From contig OU015543.1 in NCBI GenBank assembly GCA_907165065.1, positions 10,171,501 through 10,235,500 of the forward strand: a DNA stretch of 64,000 nucleotides, given 5' to 3'. Below the pieces are notes generated by a model. It had not been told where the DNA came from and made no database searches. It saw only the letters and a program-made list of their open reading frames with translations. Positions 51,001 through 63,235 of the stretch are shown one piece after another. Both the position numbers and the translations under genes were made by a program. How positions within the stretch are numbered: position 1 is the first letter of the stretch; each line of letters starts with the position of its first letter. The DNA comes from Caprimulgus europaeus (taxonomy: Eukaryota; Chordata; Aves; Caprimulgiformes; Caprimulgidae).

Positions 51001-54000
51001 ACTTCACAGAGAAAGTTAATAAGGTATTTCTAAAACAGAAGTGAATTTTATTAGGTAAGAGGATGAAACTACTGTCAGCTCTGCAAATTGTGAAGTATTG
51101 TAGCATTGTCAGTAGAAAAAACCAACCCAAAACCATATAGTTTAACACTTATTCCAGGGCAGAAGACTATGCATGCAGGTTTAATTTTAAAACAACAAAG
51201 CAGCATTTGAAGCAATGGACTTGAAGCAGCAGACATTTCTGCTGAGTTGAGCAGACAGATTCCAGCAGCATGCCATTCTCATCAGGAGTTTGGTACAATA
51301 TGCCAAGCTGCTATGACAGGTACAACCATGAAGGACAAATAAAAGCTTCCTGAACTGGCAGCCCCTTTTATGAGAAATGGCTTGACGTAAACCAGAGGAG
51401 TTAAATAAAATTTTGCCTCATTCTCTTTAGCAATTTGAAGTTTCAATTTATACTGAGATGATAACAAATGCCCTCTTCTATTACGCATTTTATAATACTT
51501 TAGAGAAGTAACATTTGAGCATTCTGAAATATGGACAAATGGACAGTTTAGACAAATTTATTGTGTTCCTTAAAATTATTATTGACAATACTGTCCAAGT
51601 GATGTTCCTGTCTAATTTTTCAAATGAACTAATACTGGTGGAATGCAACATGTGACAGTTCCAAGACAGATCCTATGTACCATAATAGTTCTTTTTTTTT
51701 TCTTTAACTTTCAACATTCTGTATCCTATTTTTCCTCTTCATGTATTTTTCTAAATATAGGTTGAGGTCTGCTAAAACTAACTTGGAATACATTTTGTTA
51801 TCTGCTGAATTATAGTACATCAGTGTTGTGTGTCAAATAAAAAAAAGGGCAAATTTATTTCTGACAGTTGCAGAAAAGCTTGTTTGAGTATGACGATGTA
51901 GTTGTTAAAATTGGAATCAAACTAATGCAAGTGTTTCTGAAAACGCAGAAGGCAGTACAAATATTTAAATTCTTGTTGGAAACTTTTTCTAGCTCGGACT
52001 TAAGAAGTTTAGACATGGATTTTTGGCATCAGATTTTCATAATTCAGGAAAAACGTGGACATATGAAGGGACATAATATCAGAACATCTGCATGTTTCCC
52101 AAACTACGTTAATAGTGCTTTAAAATCTTACAATTTGTTGTCCTTCCTGGACAGGTGTATTTAAGAATTAAAGTATAATTCTGATGGTTTGTTACTGAGT
52201 TGTAAGTTGTGAGTCTTGCTAACTTCAAGACTCTGAGTTCTTCAGTTTAGCTTTTCTGAGGACCCTTGTTTTCGTACTGGTTTTGCATTTAGAGATTAAT
52301 GTTTGAATCAAAGGCCCTTTAGAAGTTGCTAGGTGACCGAACTGAAAGAGTCTAACCAAGGAAGAAAAGCTCTTCTTGAAGATGAACTGAAAAGGGAAGC
52401 AAACACTATTTGTTCACCTCACTGCTGCCACAGCATGAATAAAGAGATGTTCAAACTACACCAGAAGTGTTTATTCAAAAAATAAATACCTTCTTTCTTT
52501 CTTTTTTGGCATAGCCTTTGAACGACCTAACTAAAGAGCAAAACACAGCATTAATGAATTTGAGAACTTACACCTACGTAAATTAGCTTCTTATGAGAAG
52601 AAATGTTTAAACTTACATTGTTCTGAAAAACTATTATGTTGTTTCACTTCTACAGACAACTCATTTTGAATGTGAGCTCAAGTATACTATTTTTGACATA
52701 TTTTGACATTTGCCAGTAATATTCTCATCCTGGTTAAACTGGCTTATTAGGGAAATCAAGACACAGAGGTAATTGCAGAATAGGTGTCTGAAAAACAAAG
52801 TAGGCACCAGTATAATTTAAAAAAATAAAATCATAATTTTTTTTTTAAAAAAAAAAGATGCTTAGCAGAATACTAATGGTGTAGCTCATGGGCAGGGTTG
52901 CTGTCTCCAACTTCAGTTAGGAGACCCATCAGGACATAGAAGAAGGACCAGCAGGATCAAGACAATTTTAAGAACCTTTTATGAGATGATGCATGAGCCA
53001 TGTGATACACTCCCTGCTCTATCATGCTGAGCTACAGAGCACTGCAGGGGTAAAAAAAAACGTGTAGTGAGTTAGCAAAGAGCATTGCTTCACATGCAAA
53101 CCCAACTTTTTATGGTCCCTACCTTTAAAACACTCTTACATGTTTTTAGGAAACTTTTGACGAAAAATTTATCCAATACACTTGAATGGCTCAGACTAAG
53201 AGTTATTTTTAGCTGCAGATAGACCTAAGACATTTTTTCTTTTGTTCTTAAAAATTTAACATTTATGAAGTGTTGTTGTATTAAAATGACATTTTTATAT
53301 CTTTCAGTTATCAGCCTTGATTTCAATCAAAGATGACGTTCAAACAGATAATTCTTACTTACATATGCAAAAGCTTGAAACCCCATTCTGAAATAAGGAA
53401 GAGTTTCCCCACAAGAATACCTTTCAAATGTTTGCAAGGTTTTACCTTTCTTCCTGACTTGCTTTTGTTGTCATGCCATCCTTTGTTTCCAAGGTAGCAG
53501 GAGCAAATAGGAATGAGTGCTGAGCCAATCTCGTGTGTTTTGTATGGACTCATGTTACTCCTCTAAGTCCAATCTGTTCTTTTGTGCAAAAAAAATATCA
53601 GTGCTGAGTTCATATAAAATTAGGATACAAGTCTCTTCAAATGGTAAGGGAATTCATTTCAATCATTCCCAGATGATAGCTAAAATCAAAGTCAATGAAT
53701 TACAGAATAAAAACTGAAGTAGAAAGAGCTACAGAACTAATGGCTCAAAATTGACAAAGAATAATACTGTGAAAAGGTTCCATATGGGAAAACATGTTCT
53801 TCAGTGTTCAAGTACTTTGGTGGTGACAGCCCTATAAATGCAATTCACTGCATGAATCCCACTGCTTCCCCCAGTATTCTAAGACATCTCTCGCATCTGA
53901 ATTCTCCTTACTGGCAGACTATCTGCTGATTCTTGCCAGCTTTGAACCAACCAACCCACTATCTCTACATATGACAAAGAAAACTGGGGCAAACATTCAA

Positions 54001-57000
54001 ATTTGACAGCTTGTTGGAGAAGGAGAGAGGAAATCAATTAAAAGAGATAGGCAAATATCTTCTCCTCCTCCTCTCCTATCATTCAGAAGAACCATGACAC
54101 AGTGTACATTATGGCAACAGCCATGTTTAGTCATCTGGCACCAAAAAGCAAGGCTGAAAGGTTATTGCAAATAACACTCCTGACCCTGCCTAGATAGATT
54201 ACTTTAAATGAAAACAAAATGTTAATACTGCACTAATTTGTGTGCCAACAGTGTTCAGTTCTCTTGAGTCTGGAACTTAGAAAAAGAAAATCATCAGTAG
54301 AGAAGCAGACAAGTAACTGGCTTGCAAGTACACAGTAACTGGGTTTTGCTCCGAGGTCATTTTAGAAGTTTAAGTTCTAATTAATCTTGTCAAAAGCCTT
54401 TAAAAACTGCAGCAAGCTGAAGAGCACAGCAATAGCACCAAGTATCTGATATTTTTGCTTTTGCATAGACTGGAAACAACACAAACCACCATTTTCATTT
54501 AGCTTATCAAGTCTGAGACTAAAGATAAGGCACAATCAGGAAAAGGAGAGAAGGGAGAGGAAGAAGAAAAACTTGCTGAATTCTGTACACTGCATAGATG
54601 AGAAAAATGTTTCCAAATTCTGGTCTCCATCAAGAACTACATCTGTGGTACATGATACTGTGTAGGAAGTACTCTCAGTTTCATTTGTTTGACAAACACA
54701 ACAGTACTGAATGCAAACAGTCATATATGGTACAATGTAACGTGATCAGTTTCTGGAAACAAAATTCTTCAGAAGAACAAGTTTATGAGCAGCTGAACGT
54801 CTTCTCCATTCCCAGATCCGATTACAAAGTTGTCCCTCATTACTTTAAAAACTCCTTTTCACAATACATCTCACTGAATTTTCTTTCTTCCCTTTTACAC
54901 ACATCTCTTACATGACAATATCTTCATCTTTCCCACAACACCCTCACTGGTGGGAAATAACTGTCTGTCTTAAATTTCCATGATGAACTGTCTCATATCC
55001 ACTGTACTTTCAAAACAGACTTTCAAACACTTTTGTAGTCTCCTTTTCTTCCCTGTTCCTAATTAGTTTTGTAACTAAGTATTTTTATTCATGGTTTTCT
55101 TGTTGTATTTGCTTCTCCTGTATTGAACTGTGAAAACAACTTGACATACAGCTGGAAAGACACCACACAAAATTAAGTCATTCTAATAGGGTAATGCCTT
55201 AGAATTTCATCAGATTGAAAAGTTTTTAAAAATAACTAAGTTTTCCACATATGTTTACTTACCTAATTTCATTCTGGATGTGGTTTTGAAAAATGTTACA
55301 GACTGAAATGATAACCTCAATACTCTATTTAGTTTGTGTTGCCTCAAGAAAAAGCATCACAGTCAACACCAGATAAAGCTGATTCAATAGGAAGCAGAAT
55401 ACTAATTTTGTCTTTTCACATTAATATGGACAATCCCAACAGTACTCGCTTTACTTAATACTAACTAGAAAACATTATGTAAGTCTGTTTAAAATATTCA
55501 AATGAAGTTTTGTTACATTTTTATTTAGAGCTAGAACATATGATCAGCTTAGCATCACCAAACTATCTAATTAGCCATCTGCTTCTTGAAATTTTGTTAA
55601 ATATGCATAATATACTTCCAACAAAAGACTATATCCTCCCATGTAGTCTTCCCTAATCACATTAAAGCACATGACCAACAAAGTCGTCTCTGTACACAGA
55701 GCTAATGGCAAACCAGACATCTCAAATAACTTGCAACAATTTCTTGAAAGCCAGGAAGAAATATTAAACAAAACAACCACCTGCACAAACTCAACCTATA
55801 GTCTCCTGCTCAATAAAAAAACTGTCCATATGCCATGGCCTGCTGCTTTCATTTAATCCTTCACTCCACCATGACATTTAGCTAGTTCTTTATTTCTTTC
55901 GATTCTTCTCTCAGGACATGAAGACTTAGAGCACTTGGAACAACAAATTACACAAACTCTGTCTGAGAGATCCCTTCTTATATTCTTACAGCTGTAGGAC
56001 CAGGACTGCAAACAGAACCACAAAAAAAAAAAAATCACAGGGCTCACCAGAAATGGAAACATGTACAGTTGTTGAACCAGTTAGAAAGGAATATTAAAGC
56101 ATTCAGACTAAAGTTAGTCAAACAATATAGGTAATATCTTAAACATTTTCTTCAACAAAACCCCTCCTCTCTTTTAGATTTTTTTTTTATTTTATAAAAT
56201 ACTCTTATCTAAAATCTGAAGTTTCTCTTTCCATTTCGCTGCTTTACTGATCTCTTAACCAGCAAAGGACCATTAGAGCTCAGCTAAACCAGCACAACAA
56301 TCCTAATGCTATTAAGCAGACAATCCAATTAAGCCATTTCCAAGTAGTGTTTGTCATTAAAGAGAGCTGTAAGTGAACAGCAAGCATGTCCATATCTGAA
56401 AATCAGTAATGGGAATTTTCTAGAAATAGTTCTGCCCAGGCTTTTAGCTCAATGTAATAAGAACCAAGAGGATATAGTTTCAGAATATTTGTATTTTTAA
56501 TATGGAGAAGTATTTGTACCCTATGATACCTGGAGTGATCCACTGTGATTTATACAATGCACTTTGGTCACAAGCAATACACGGCCAAAACGTGCTGGCG
56601 AACATGCACACAACTTACTATGCCCAATGTCTACTGAAATGTTTCATGCCAAAGAAGATTACCCTCTAATGTGCTTCATTCCAATACTAACTACAACTAT
56701 GTTTCCAGCAGTCATACTTCCACCCAGATCACTGCAGTATCTCCTCTGCTTCTTAAGAAAATAGGTTTTTCTGCTGTATATTTTCAAAAATGAAACCAAA
56801 AGAAGCAGACTGAGCTACTCATCTGACAGTGGGCTGAAAGGCCAGCACTGCAGAAAACAGCAGAAGCCACAGCACCATGGTTTTGGGGTTTTTTAAATTA
56901 TTTTGGATCTAGAGTTGCTTATATGTAATAAAATGAAAAGGGTGGAACCAGAATGCGAGGAGACATCCATATATGTGCCAAGTCATCAGCTAAGCAACAG

Positions 57001-59534
57001 GACAACCATTTCTTCACCACCAATTAATCTGCCAAAGGTTAGTTTGAATACACCAAGAGATCAACCAAGTTCAAGTGTTGGTAGACTGATCATAGAACAG
57101 CTAATATATTACTGCTAGTTTAATTATTATAAGATTCAATTAAATATTAATATTCAATTAATAAATATTGATAATTACAAAATTATAAATATTTTCTATG
57201 TAAGTGGATTAATAAGACAAAGTTTCATGAACTGTAATACACAAACTCCTACTGGACACAAGATGGAATTATTCCTGCTCAATGCAGAGAGGTAAAATAT
57301 TGGTGCTCACCTACAATAAATGTTAAAAAAAGAAAAAAGTTGTGAATGAGAAAGACAGTGTCTCTGCACTAAAAATAACAGTAGTACTTCAGCTGCAGAC
57401 ACCAACATACAAGCATCACATACAGTGCAAGACAAGAAGTATGGCCATTTCACGCTGTCTTGATTTTAAGTCAGCTCAATACTTCAGGGTAATCTGGGCA
57501 ATACACACAAATTCCTTGCCAAGTAAACTTTAAAGATCTGGGGAAGACAGGAGAGAAGAATTTCTTCCTCTTAAGGAAAGATTCTCTGGTATTTTTAGTT
57601 AAAAAAATAAACTTTTAATCATAGATAGATTTTTTTTTAACCATCAAGACAAAAGAAAATATAAATTGTCTTAAGTGCCTCCTACCTGGAAAATCTGAAC
57701 AACAGGTTCATTACTTATAATTTCTACTAATTTCAGCTTCAAGTTTGTGTTCAAGAGACGGAAGGAACATACAACTAATTTCATTAATGAAACAATTTTG
57801 CAAATGCAGTCGGTATTGATCACTAGGACATCAAAACCCCAACTGCCATTGTGCAATGAGGAAGTCAGAGATGAGCTGTAGCAATGAAACCATTTGGAAA
57901 AAGACAGGAGAGAGTTGAGAAGAAGTGAATTTATTGAAATCTTGATTCATTTCAAAGAAAGAAACAACAACAAAAAACTAATCTTGTGCTCAAATCTCAT
58001 CTGCAAATTCTGCCAGCAAAATAAAGATGACTGAATAAAGTTTTAATCATAAACTTGTCTTCTTAATGGATCCACCAGTGTCTCTACAGAGTATTTTGAA
58101 CCCAAATACTGAGCCGTGAGTCACCCAACTTAGGAGCAGCCAGCTCCTTTGTCTTCTATAACTCATGAATTGTAAGAGAGAAATTACGATGTGGAATGCA
58201 AGGGCTTGTGCACTCTGAAATTTAGCGTACAAGTAAACAGTTGAGAGGGAATGTTTTCATAACACACTATGAGAAATGCTGCATATAAAACCAGTTTCGA
58301 GAAATACAGGTGTGGCCACAAAAGCAGCTCCCAGAGCTTAGATCGTATGTTTAATGAGACAGCAACCTCCCTCTCCAGCCAAGCTCAACGTACCAATCAA
58401 TATTTTCTGTTCAACTTCATAGAAAATACTGATAGCCAGCGTAAAATGAAACACTACCAACACACTTCTTCAGGGATTTAATACAGAAAAACTACAGATT
58501 TAGGAAATCTTTTGCCTAAAATTTGTAGATAATGAAATTCTCGAGATAAAGCAGGAGTTTGGCACCTTCATAAAAGTTCTGACAATTTTTAACAGTTTGC
58601 TTACACCATCTCTTAGAAAATTCTTCCATATGAAAGATACATTCCTAGTTAAACCACACTGAATAATTTCGATTAGAAACAAGTGGCCGAACGATGTCAC
58701 GTTCTGCTCAGCAACCCAGGGAAATTCGAACACAAGGCCAACATTAAAAAAACCCCACCAACTCCAAATTTTCCTTGAGACTAATAATGCAACCCAAGCT
58801 GGGGTGACAGTGGGTGGGAACACACAGGACATGAACCCCAGAATATTGTGTCATATCCCTGTTTAAACTGCAAGGAAAGTCACAACTCACAGGAGATAAA
58901 ATACACGGCTGGAAGCCAGAAGAGTTTATAAGCAGACAAACTACAACTCTGTTTAATCAACAAGATCACAGAGAGCTACAGAAAGAAATTCATCATTTAG
59001 CACAACAAAGAAAGAGTAATAACAATGTTCTCATAGGAAAAAAATATGGGAATATCAGGTAAAGAAAACAGAAAGGACATGAAGAATTCAAATTAACTTT
59101 TATATTTGTTTCTGTAGATAAAGAAACATGATCAGGATTAATAAATATATATTATTTCTTGACTGGTTTTCGGTTTTGTTTTGTTTTTTTTCCATACACA
59201 TCATCCAGGAAATAATGCTGGTTATTTGTTTGACTATATATCTGGGTGTGTAGAGGCAATAAAGATCTCAATCATGCACTGTGGACACCTCCTCATGCAA
59301 ATGATTTCCTCCAGACTAGGCTCTGTATTTTTGCATATCACCCAAGGGCACGGGCAACACATGGCACTGAAATATATGAACTTTTCCCATGAAATGAAAC
59401 AGCAGTACTGCATCATTCCTGAGCTAACCTCTGCAGCTCAGTCCATGGCACCACCAGGAGCCCACACCATCAGCCTGGTTTTATGGAATGAGAAGCAGTA
59501 GGATTAGATTGGGCCAGCGTTTGCCAGCCAAGCA
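48044..59534. other. Unique AT-rich non-coding sequence, no gene seen
   Basis: Frames here reach 110 codons at most (58500-58832, minus; 105 codons at 54598-54915, plus) and none is recognisable. Minor features are a 10-bp inverted repeat CAATTATAAT/ATTATAATTG with a 4-base loop at 50522-50545, the palindrome T10A10 at 52837-52856, and a 34-base purine run at 54538-54571. At 49480 an acceptor-like TTTCTCTGCAG precedes 18 open codons before a stop, with no recognisable peptide. AT-only sequence dominates 57117-57190. Confidence 0.6.
52837..52856. repeat. T10A10 perfect palindrome
   Basis: Ten T are followed directly by ten A, a 20-bp self-complementary block flanked by further A/T sequence. 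Rigid dA:dT tracts of this kind disfavour nucleosomes. No other role is evident. Confidence 0.9.
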
Positions 59535-59831
59535 AGTAAACCAGCCTAAAGGCACACAGATGTTGTAACAAAGGAAATGCCAACCAGATACTAGAAAAAA
59601 TATCTTCACAGCAAAGGTGGTCAAACACCAGAACGGCAATGCTCTGCTGCCCAGAGAGGCTGAGAAATCTCCGTCCTTGAGGACATTCCAACTCCAACCC
59701 GACACGACCTTGAGCAAACCAACAAAGCTTTGAAGCTGGATCTAAGTTTGAGGTTGGCCCTGCTTTGAGCAGGGGATCAGACCAAATAACTTCCAGAGGT
59801 CCTTCCCACCTCCATTTATTCTGCATTTCTG
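59535..59831 (+). mobile_element. CR1 LINE, 5'-truncated 3' end
   Basis: This is the 3' terminal part of a CR1 retrotransposon in plus orientation. Landmarks in order are GGTGGTCAAACACCAGAACG near 59609, TGCCCAGAGAGGCTGAG near 59649, ATCTCCGTCCTTGAGGACATTC, and CCTGCTTTGAGCAGGGG near 59759. AACTTCCAGAGGTCCTTCCC near 59788 and the terminal ATTCTG-type units at 59818-59831 follow. These match the usual CR1 order (CAAACACTGGAACAGGCTGCCCAGAGAGG ... TGAGCAGGGGGTTGGA ... CCAGAGGTCC ... ATTCTGTG). Only the tail of ORF2 and the 3' UTR remain. The subfamily looks different from the copy at 63.2 kb, and the 5' edge is approximate. Confidence 0.9.
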
Positions 59832-59867
59832 TTCCATATCACAGTTTCATGGCAAAGTGAAAGGTGT

Positions 59868-59886
59868 GGGCGGGAGGGGGGCGGGG
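59868..59886 (+). other. G-quadruplex-forming motif
   Basis: GGGCGGGAGGGGGGCGGGG contains four or more G-runs separated by single bases, fitting the tight G3N1 quadruplex rule. It also contains GGGCGGG/GGGCGGGG sequences that are GC-box (Sp1-type) sites. It lies about 37 bp past the end of the CR1 copy. There are no other CpG-rich features nearby. Confidence 0.75.
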
Positions 59887-60563
59887 AAACAGTTTACTCT
59901 CAAAATACTCTGCAGCTTTAAAGCAGAGCGATTCAAAAGGTCAGATTATTAGTTAGGGAAAAAGAAAGAAATGTCATGTTCTACTTTCATTACCGCCCAC
60001 TGTAACTTTGCAGTTCACTGATATTCACAACGAATATGAAGAGTTAGATAAAAGCTTAATCTTGAGCTTCTGCTGACAGCGTTGCCTGTACTACTTGCTT
60101 ATCTCTTAATTAGAGAAGATTGTAATAGCACAATAATACAGTTCAGTTGTAATCTTAGATCATTCACCAGCTCCCTTTTGTATGTACTTACTATTAAACA
60201 TATTACCAGTGTGTATTAGCATTGCCAATGTTACTGTCATAAAATGTCTACAAATGTCAGAAAAAATTACTGATTGGATCCAGTGAAGAGTTCACGCTGC
60301 TGCAGCTGATTCTAATACAGTATCAGAGAAATGCCGTGGTACGTTATCTTCGTGGATATCTGAACTAAGCAAGAAGCTGATAGACCTCTGAGAAGCAAGG
60401 TCTGAGACCACTAGCAGGAAGTCTGCCTGGCTTTTGGACAGCAATTATTATCAACTAACATGAGAATGGTGTGTTTTGGCCTCATTATTGGCCTCAGTTG
60501 TAACTTTTTAATTTCTGTTGTTAGTGAAAAGTAGGCTAGCATGTCACCCATAAGCCACAGGCT

Positions 60564-60596
60564 TAAGCTGCTATAAACCCATAAGCTGCTATAAAC
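60564..60596. repeat. Two-copy 18-bp direct repeat
   Basis: TAAGCTGCTATAAAC occurs at 60564-60578 and again at 60582-60596 (period 18 bp), probably from a small slippage duplication. A related CCATAAGCC lies just upstream. Confidence 0.8.
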
Positions 60597-63235
60597 ACTC
60601 ACACACTCAGCACTTACAAGAACTGCCAAAACTTAAAGGTAAAAATATCCCCAGAGCACAACCACTCGGTTCCAATCAACTCTAAAAGGCGACTTTTTTT
60701 GTGAAGACTGACAAAAACAACTATAGAAGGACAAGGCAACGATACTGCAACATCAATTGTCCGGCAACAGTCAACTGAAGGATTTATTCTGGTCCACACA
60801 GATTTCTTTACATTATAACTTCCACGTGTAAAAAGTATCATTAAGTGTTCCTTCCTGTATTACTAACATTGCAGTCAAGTGTGGTGTGGCCTGATGTAGT
60901 TTTCAAAGGCTGCCAGCAACATAATTGCCTCGTTTGCTTTTGTCCATGCTTCCCATTACCTTCACCACAACATTTACATGTAAGAGCTATTATGAGATGG
61001 AAATATATACAGTTGTAATTCTAATTGGCAATAGAACTGCATAAAAAATAGAACAATTATTTCTTTTAAAACAAATGTAAAACCTGTTTGCAATTAAAAA
61101 AAAAAGTAGACCTGAGAGCATCCTCCTGTTTCCAGTTTCCCATGCCTGTGTCTTCAAAGAAATGTCTTAATTTTCCTATAAAAACTGTAGCAGGGAAAAT
61201 TAATACATATGAAGAGTGTAAATGCTACCACAATTGATTGTGATAACTCTGCTACAAAGGAACCTGAGCAAAACACACCTTAGGACATATTTAAATGACT
61301 GCAGCTCACTTAGCAATGCCAAATTCACCTCCAAAGTAGCGTGCTCAGGTAGTAGCATATCTGTTTCTGCAGAAGAAGGGAACTTAATTGAAGTTGTAAA
61401 ATCTACTTGAGAGGCTGAATACACACTTGACTGAGCAGCCCTATGTCACCATGACTTCATTGGTAGCAGTAGTTTAAACCTTGGGTACTTCTACTAATTG
61501 CAGTCACTGCAACACCTCTACCAAAGCTCAATGAAGACTGCATGCAATTACTTCCATACATTCCTAATTCTCATCAGACAAGCAATTCCATGTAAGAATG
61601 GGACTTTTCATAAACCTTCTGTTAGGCACATCTCAAATCACTTTGCTAGACCACAGGCAGAGAGTTCAGTATCTTGCAGATTGGAGATCAGTACCAGGAA
61701 TTCAGAAAGTCATGAAAAGTTGTGTATTTTGAATAAAACAAGAAACAGATGTTCTAGAAGTCAACAAGAAGTAAGGAAATTTAAAGAGAGAGAGGACGGT
61801 GTCACCTGAAATATTTCTCTCAAGGAAAAAAGGGTGATACATAGTGGAAAACTGGGTATCAGTGACATGATCCAATGCACCTTGGTGGTACCTTGCCTTA
61901 CTGAAATGTACTTATGTCATTAAGACTGCGCCCCTTTGAAGTACTTTTGCTAGGCCAAAAGTATTTAGATACAAATATTTTGGATTCTGTAATTTAAGAT
62001 CTGTTCCAAACCATGAAAAACAGTTACTTCAGATAAAATGCTTTCATTTTATCTCAACAGCTGGAAAAGCCAGTGCTGTACTTTTCAAACTAAACAAGTA
62101 TGGCAGTAATAAAAAGAAGCACTGAGTGCAAAGATATGTTAATGTTTCTCAGAAAAGTCAAACGTCAGAAGAGAAATCTACACCGAGGTCGCACACATTG
62201 CTGATTTTAAATAGGCAACACCATCTTAAACAATCAGAGAATATTCCACTTCAGTTAGTCAATGAATTTTGTAGAACACTACAAACTTTTAAGAATTGTT
62301 TTTGATCACTTAAATTTTCTGACTAGTTGATGATTAATAATTATTTCAAGCTCCAAATGCAACTATGATTACACAACAACGAACTGAACCCACACTCCTG
62401 ACCTCCCTTATCTCATGCTGCAGTATTTATCTACAGTACATATTCTTATTTTCAAGTCAGTCTACTCATTTTTCCCTGTTCATTTTTCAAACAACTAAAG
62501 AAATAATGAAAAAAAGAAAAGAAGATCAATCAACATGTTTGTATTCTATTACACTGACTTTGAGGTTTAAAACACAAATGGTTCAAAATGTATCAGTTCT
62601 TATTTTCTGTTTAACAAATAATGATTTCTCTCTGTATCACTAATGGAGCCTGAAATTAAAATGGATTTTTAGTTGAGCTCCTGTTCATACACTGGTGTCA
62701 TCATCAATACCAGCCTCGCTCTAGGAACAAGATTTATCTCGGCTATCCATTACACAGAGGCAAGCTGCTTATAAAAAGCACCAGGCATATTCCCAGGAGT
62801 CCCACAAACAGAACCAAACATCAGGGTTACATAAAGTTTGAGATTCTCTAGGATTTCACTCATTGGGCTTATAAACCTAAAATTAGGTCAACCTTGGAAT
62901 CAAACTACCTCCGCTACTGAAAGCGATGGCTTAATACTGTAATTGGAGTTAAATCCTCGTCTGTGTTGAGGTCTATGCCACTGTCAGTCACATTAACCTA
63001 ACCACCCACCGTTCATTATTTCTCTAAAATACCTTCAGTACACCATAAGCATTCAAACCCACTTGTACAAGGTGAACTCTAACACCTTTATCATAACACA
63101 AGTGATGCTGTAGCTCTATTACAAATTACTGTCAAATTCTGCATTATTTTCAGACACCTTTAATGCAGGTAAGTAAAATACAACAGCTTGGCCGAAGCTC
63201 AGTGCACAAGGTGCACAATTTATAAACTCAGGCTA

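Larger units (their letters stand above)
59832..63235. other. Unique non-coding sequence, no gene seen
   Basis: Apart from the G-quadruplex motif at 59868-59886 and a two-copy 18-bp direct repeat at about 60564-60596 (TAAGCTGCTATAAAC twice), nothing stands out. Frames of up to 103 codons (61498-61809, +) show no domain. Confidence 0.62.

Noticed and set aside
58720..58760. GTTCGAATTTCCC on the minus strand, like a tRNA T-loop
   Set aside because: No acceptor stem, D-arm or anticodon arm can be placed around it.
59470..59826. 118-codon minus-strand frame
   Set aside because: It runs antisense to the plus-strand CR1 fragment and only reflects that repeat's composition.
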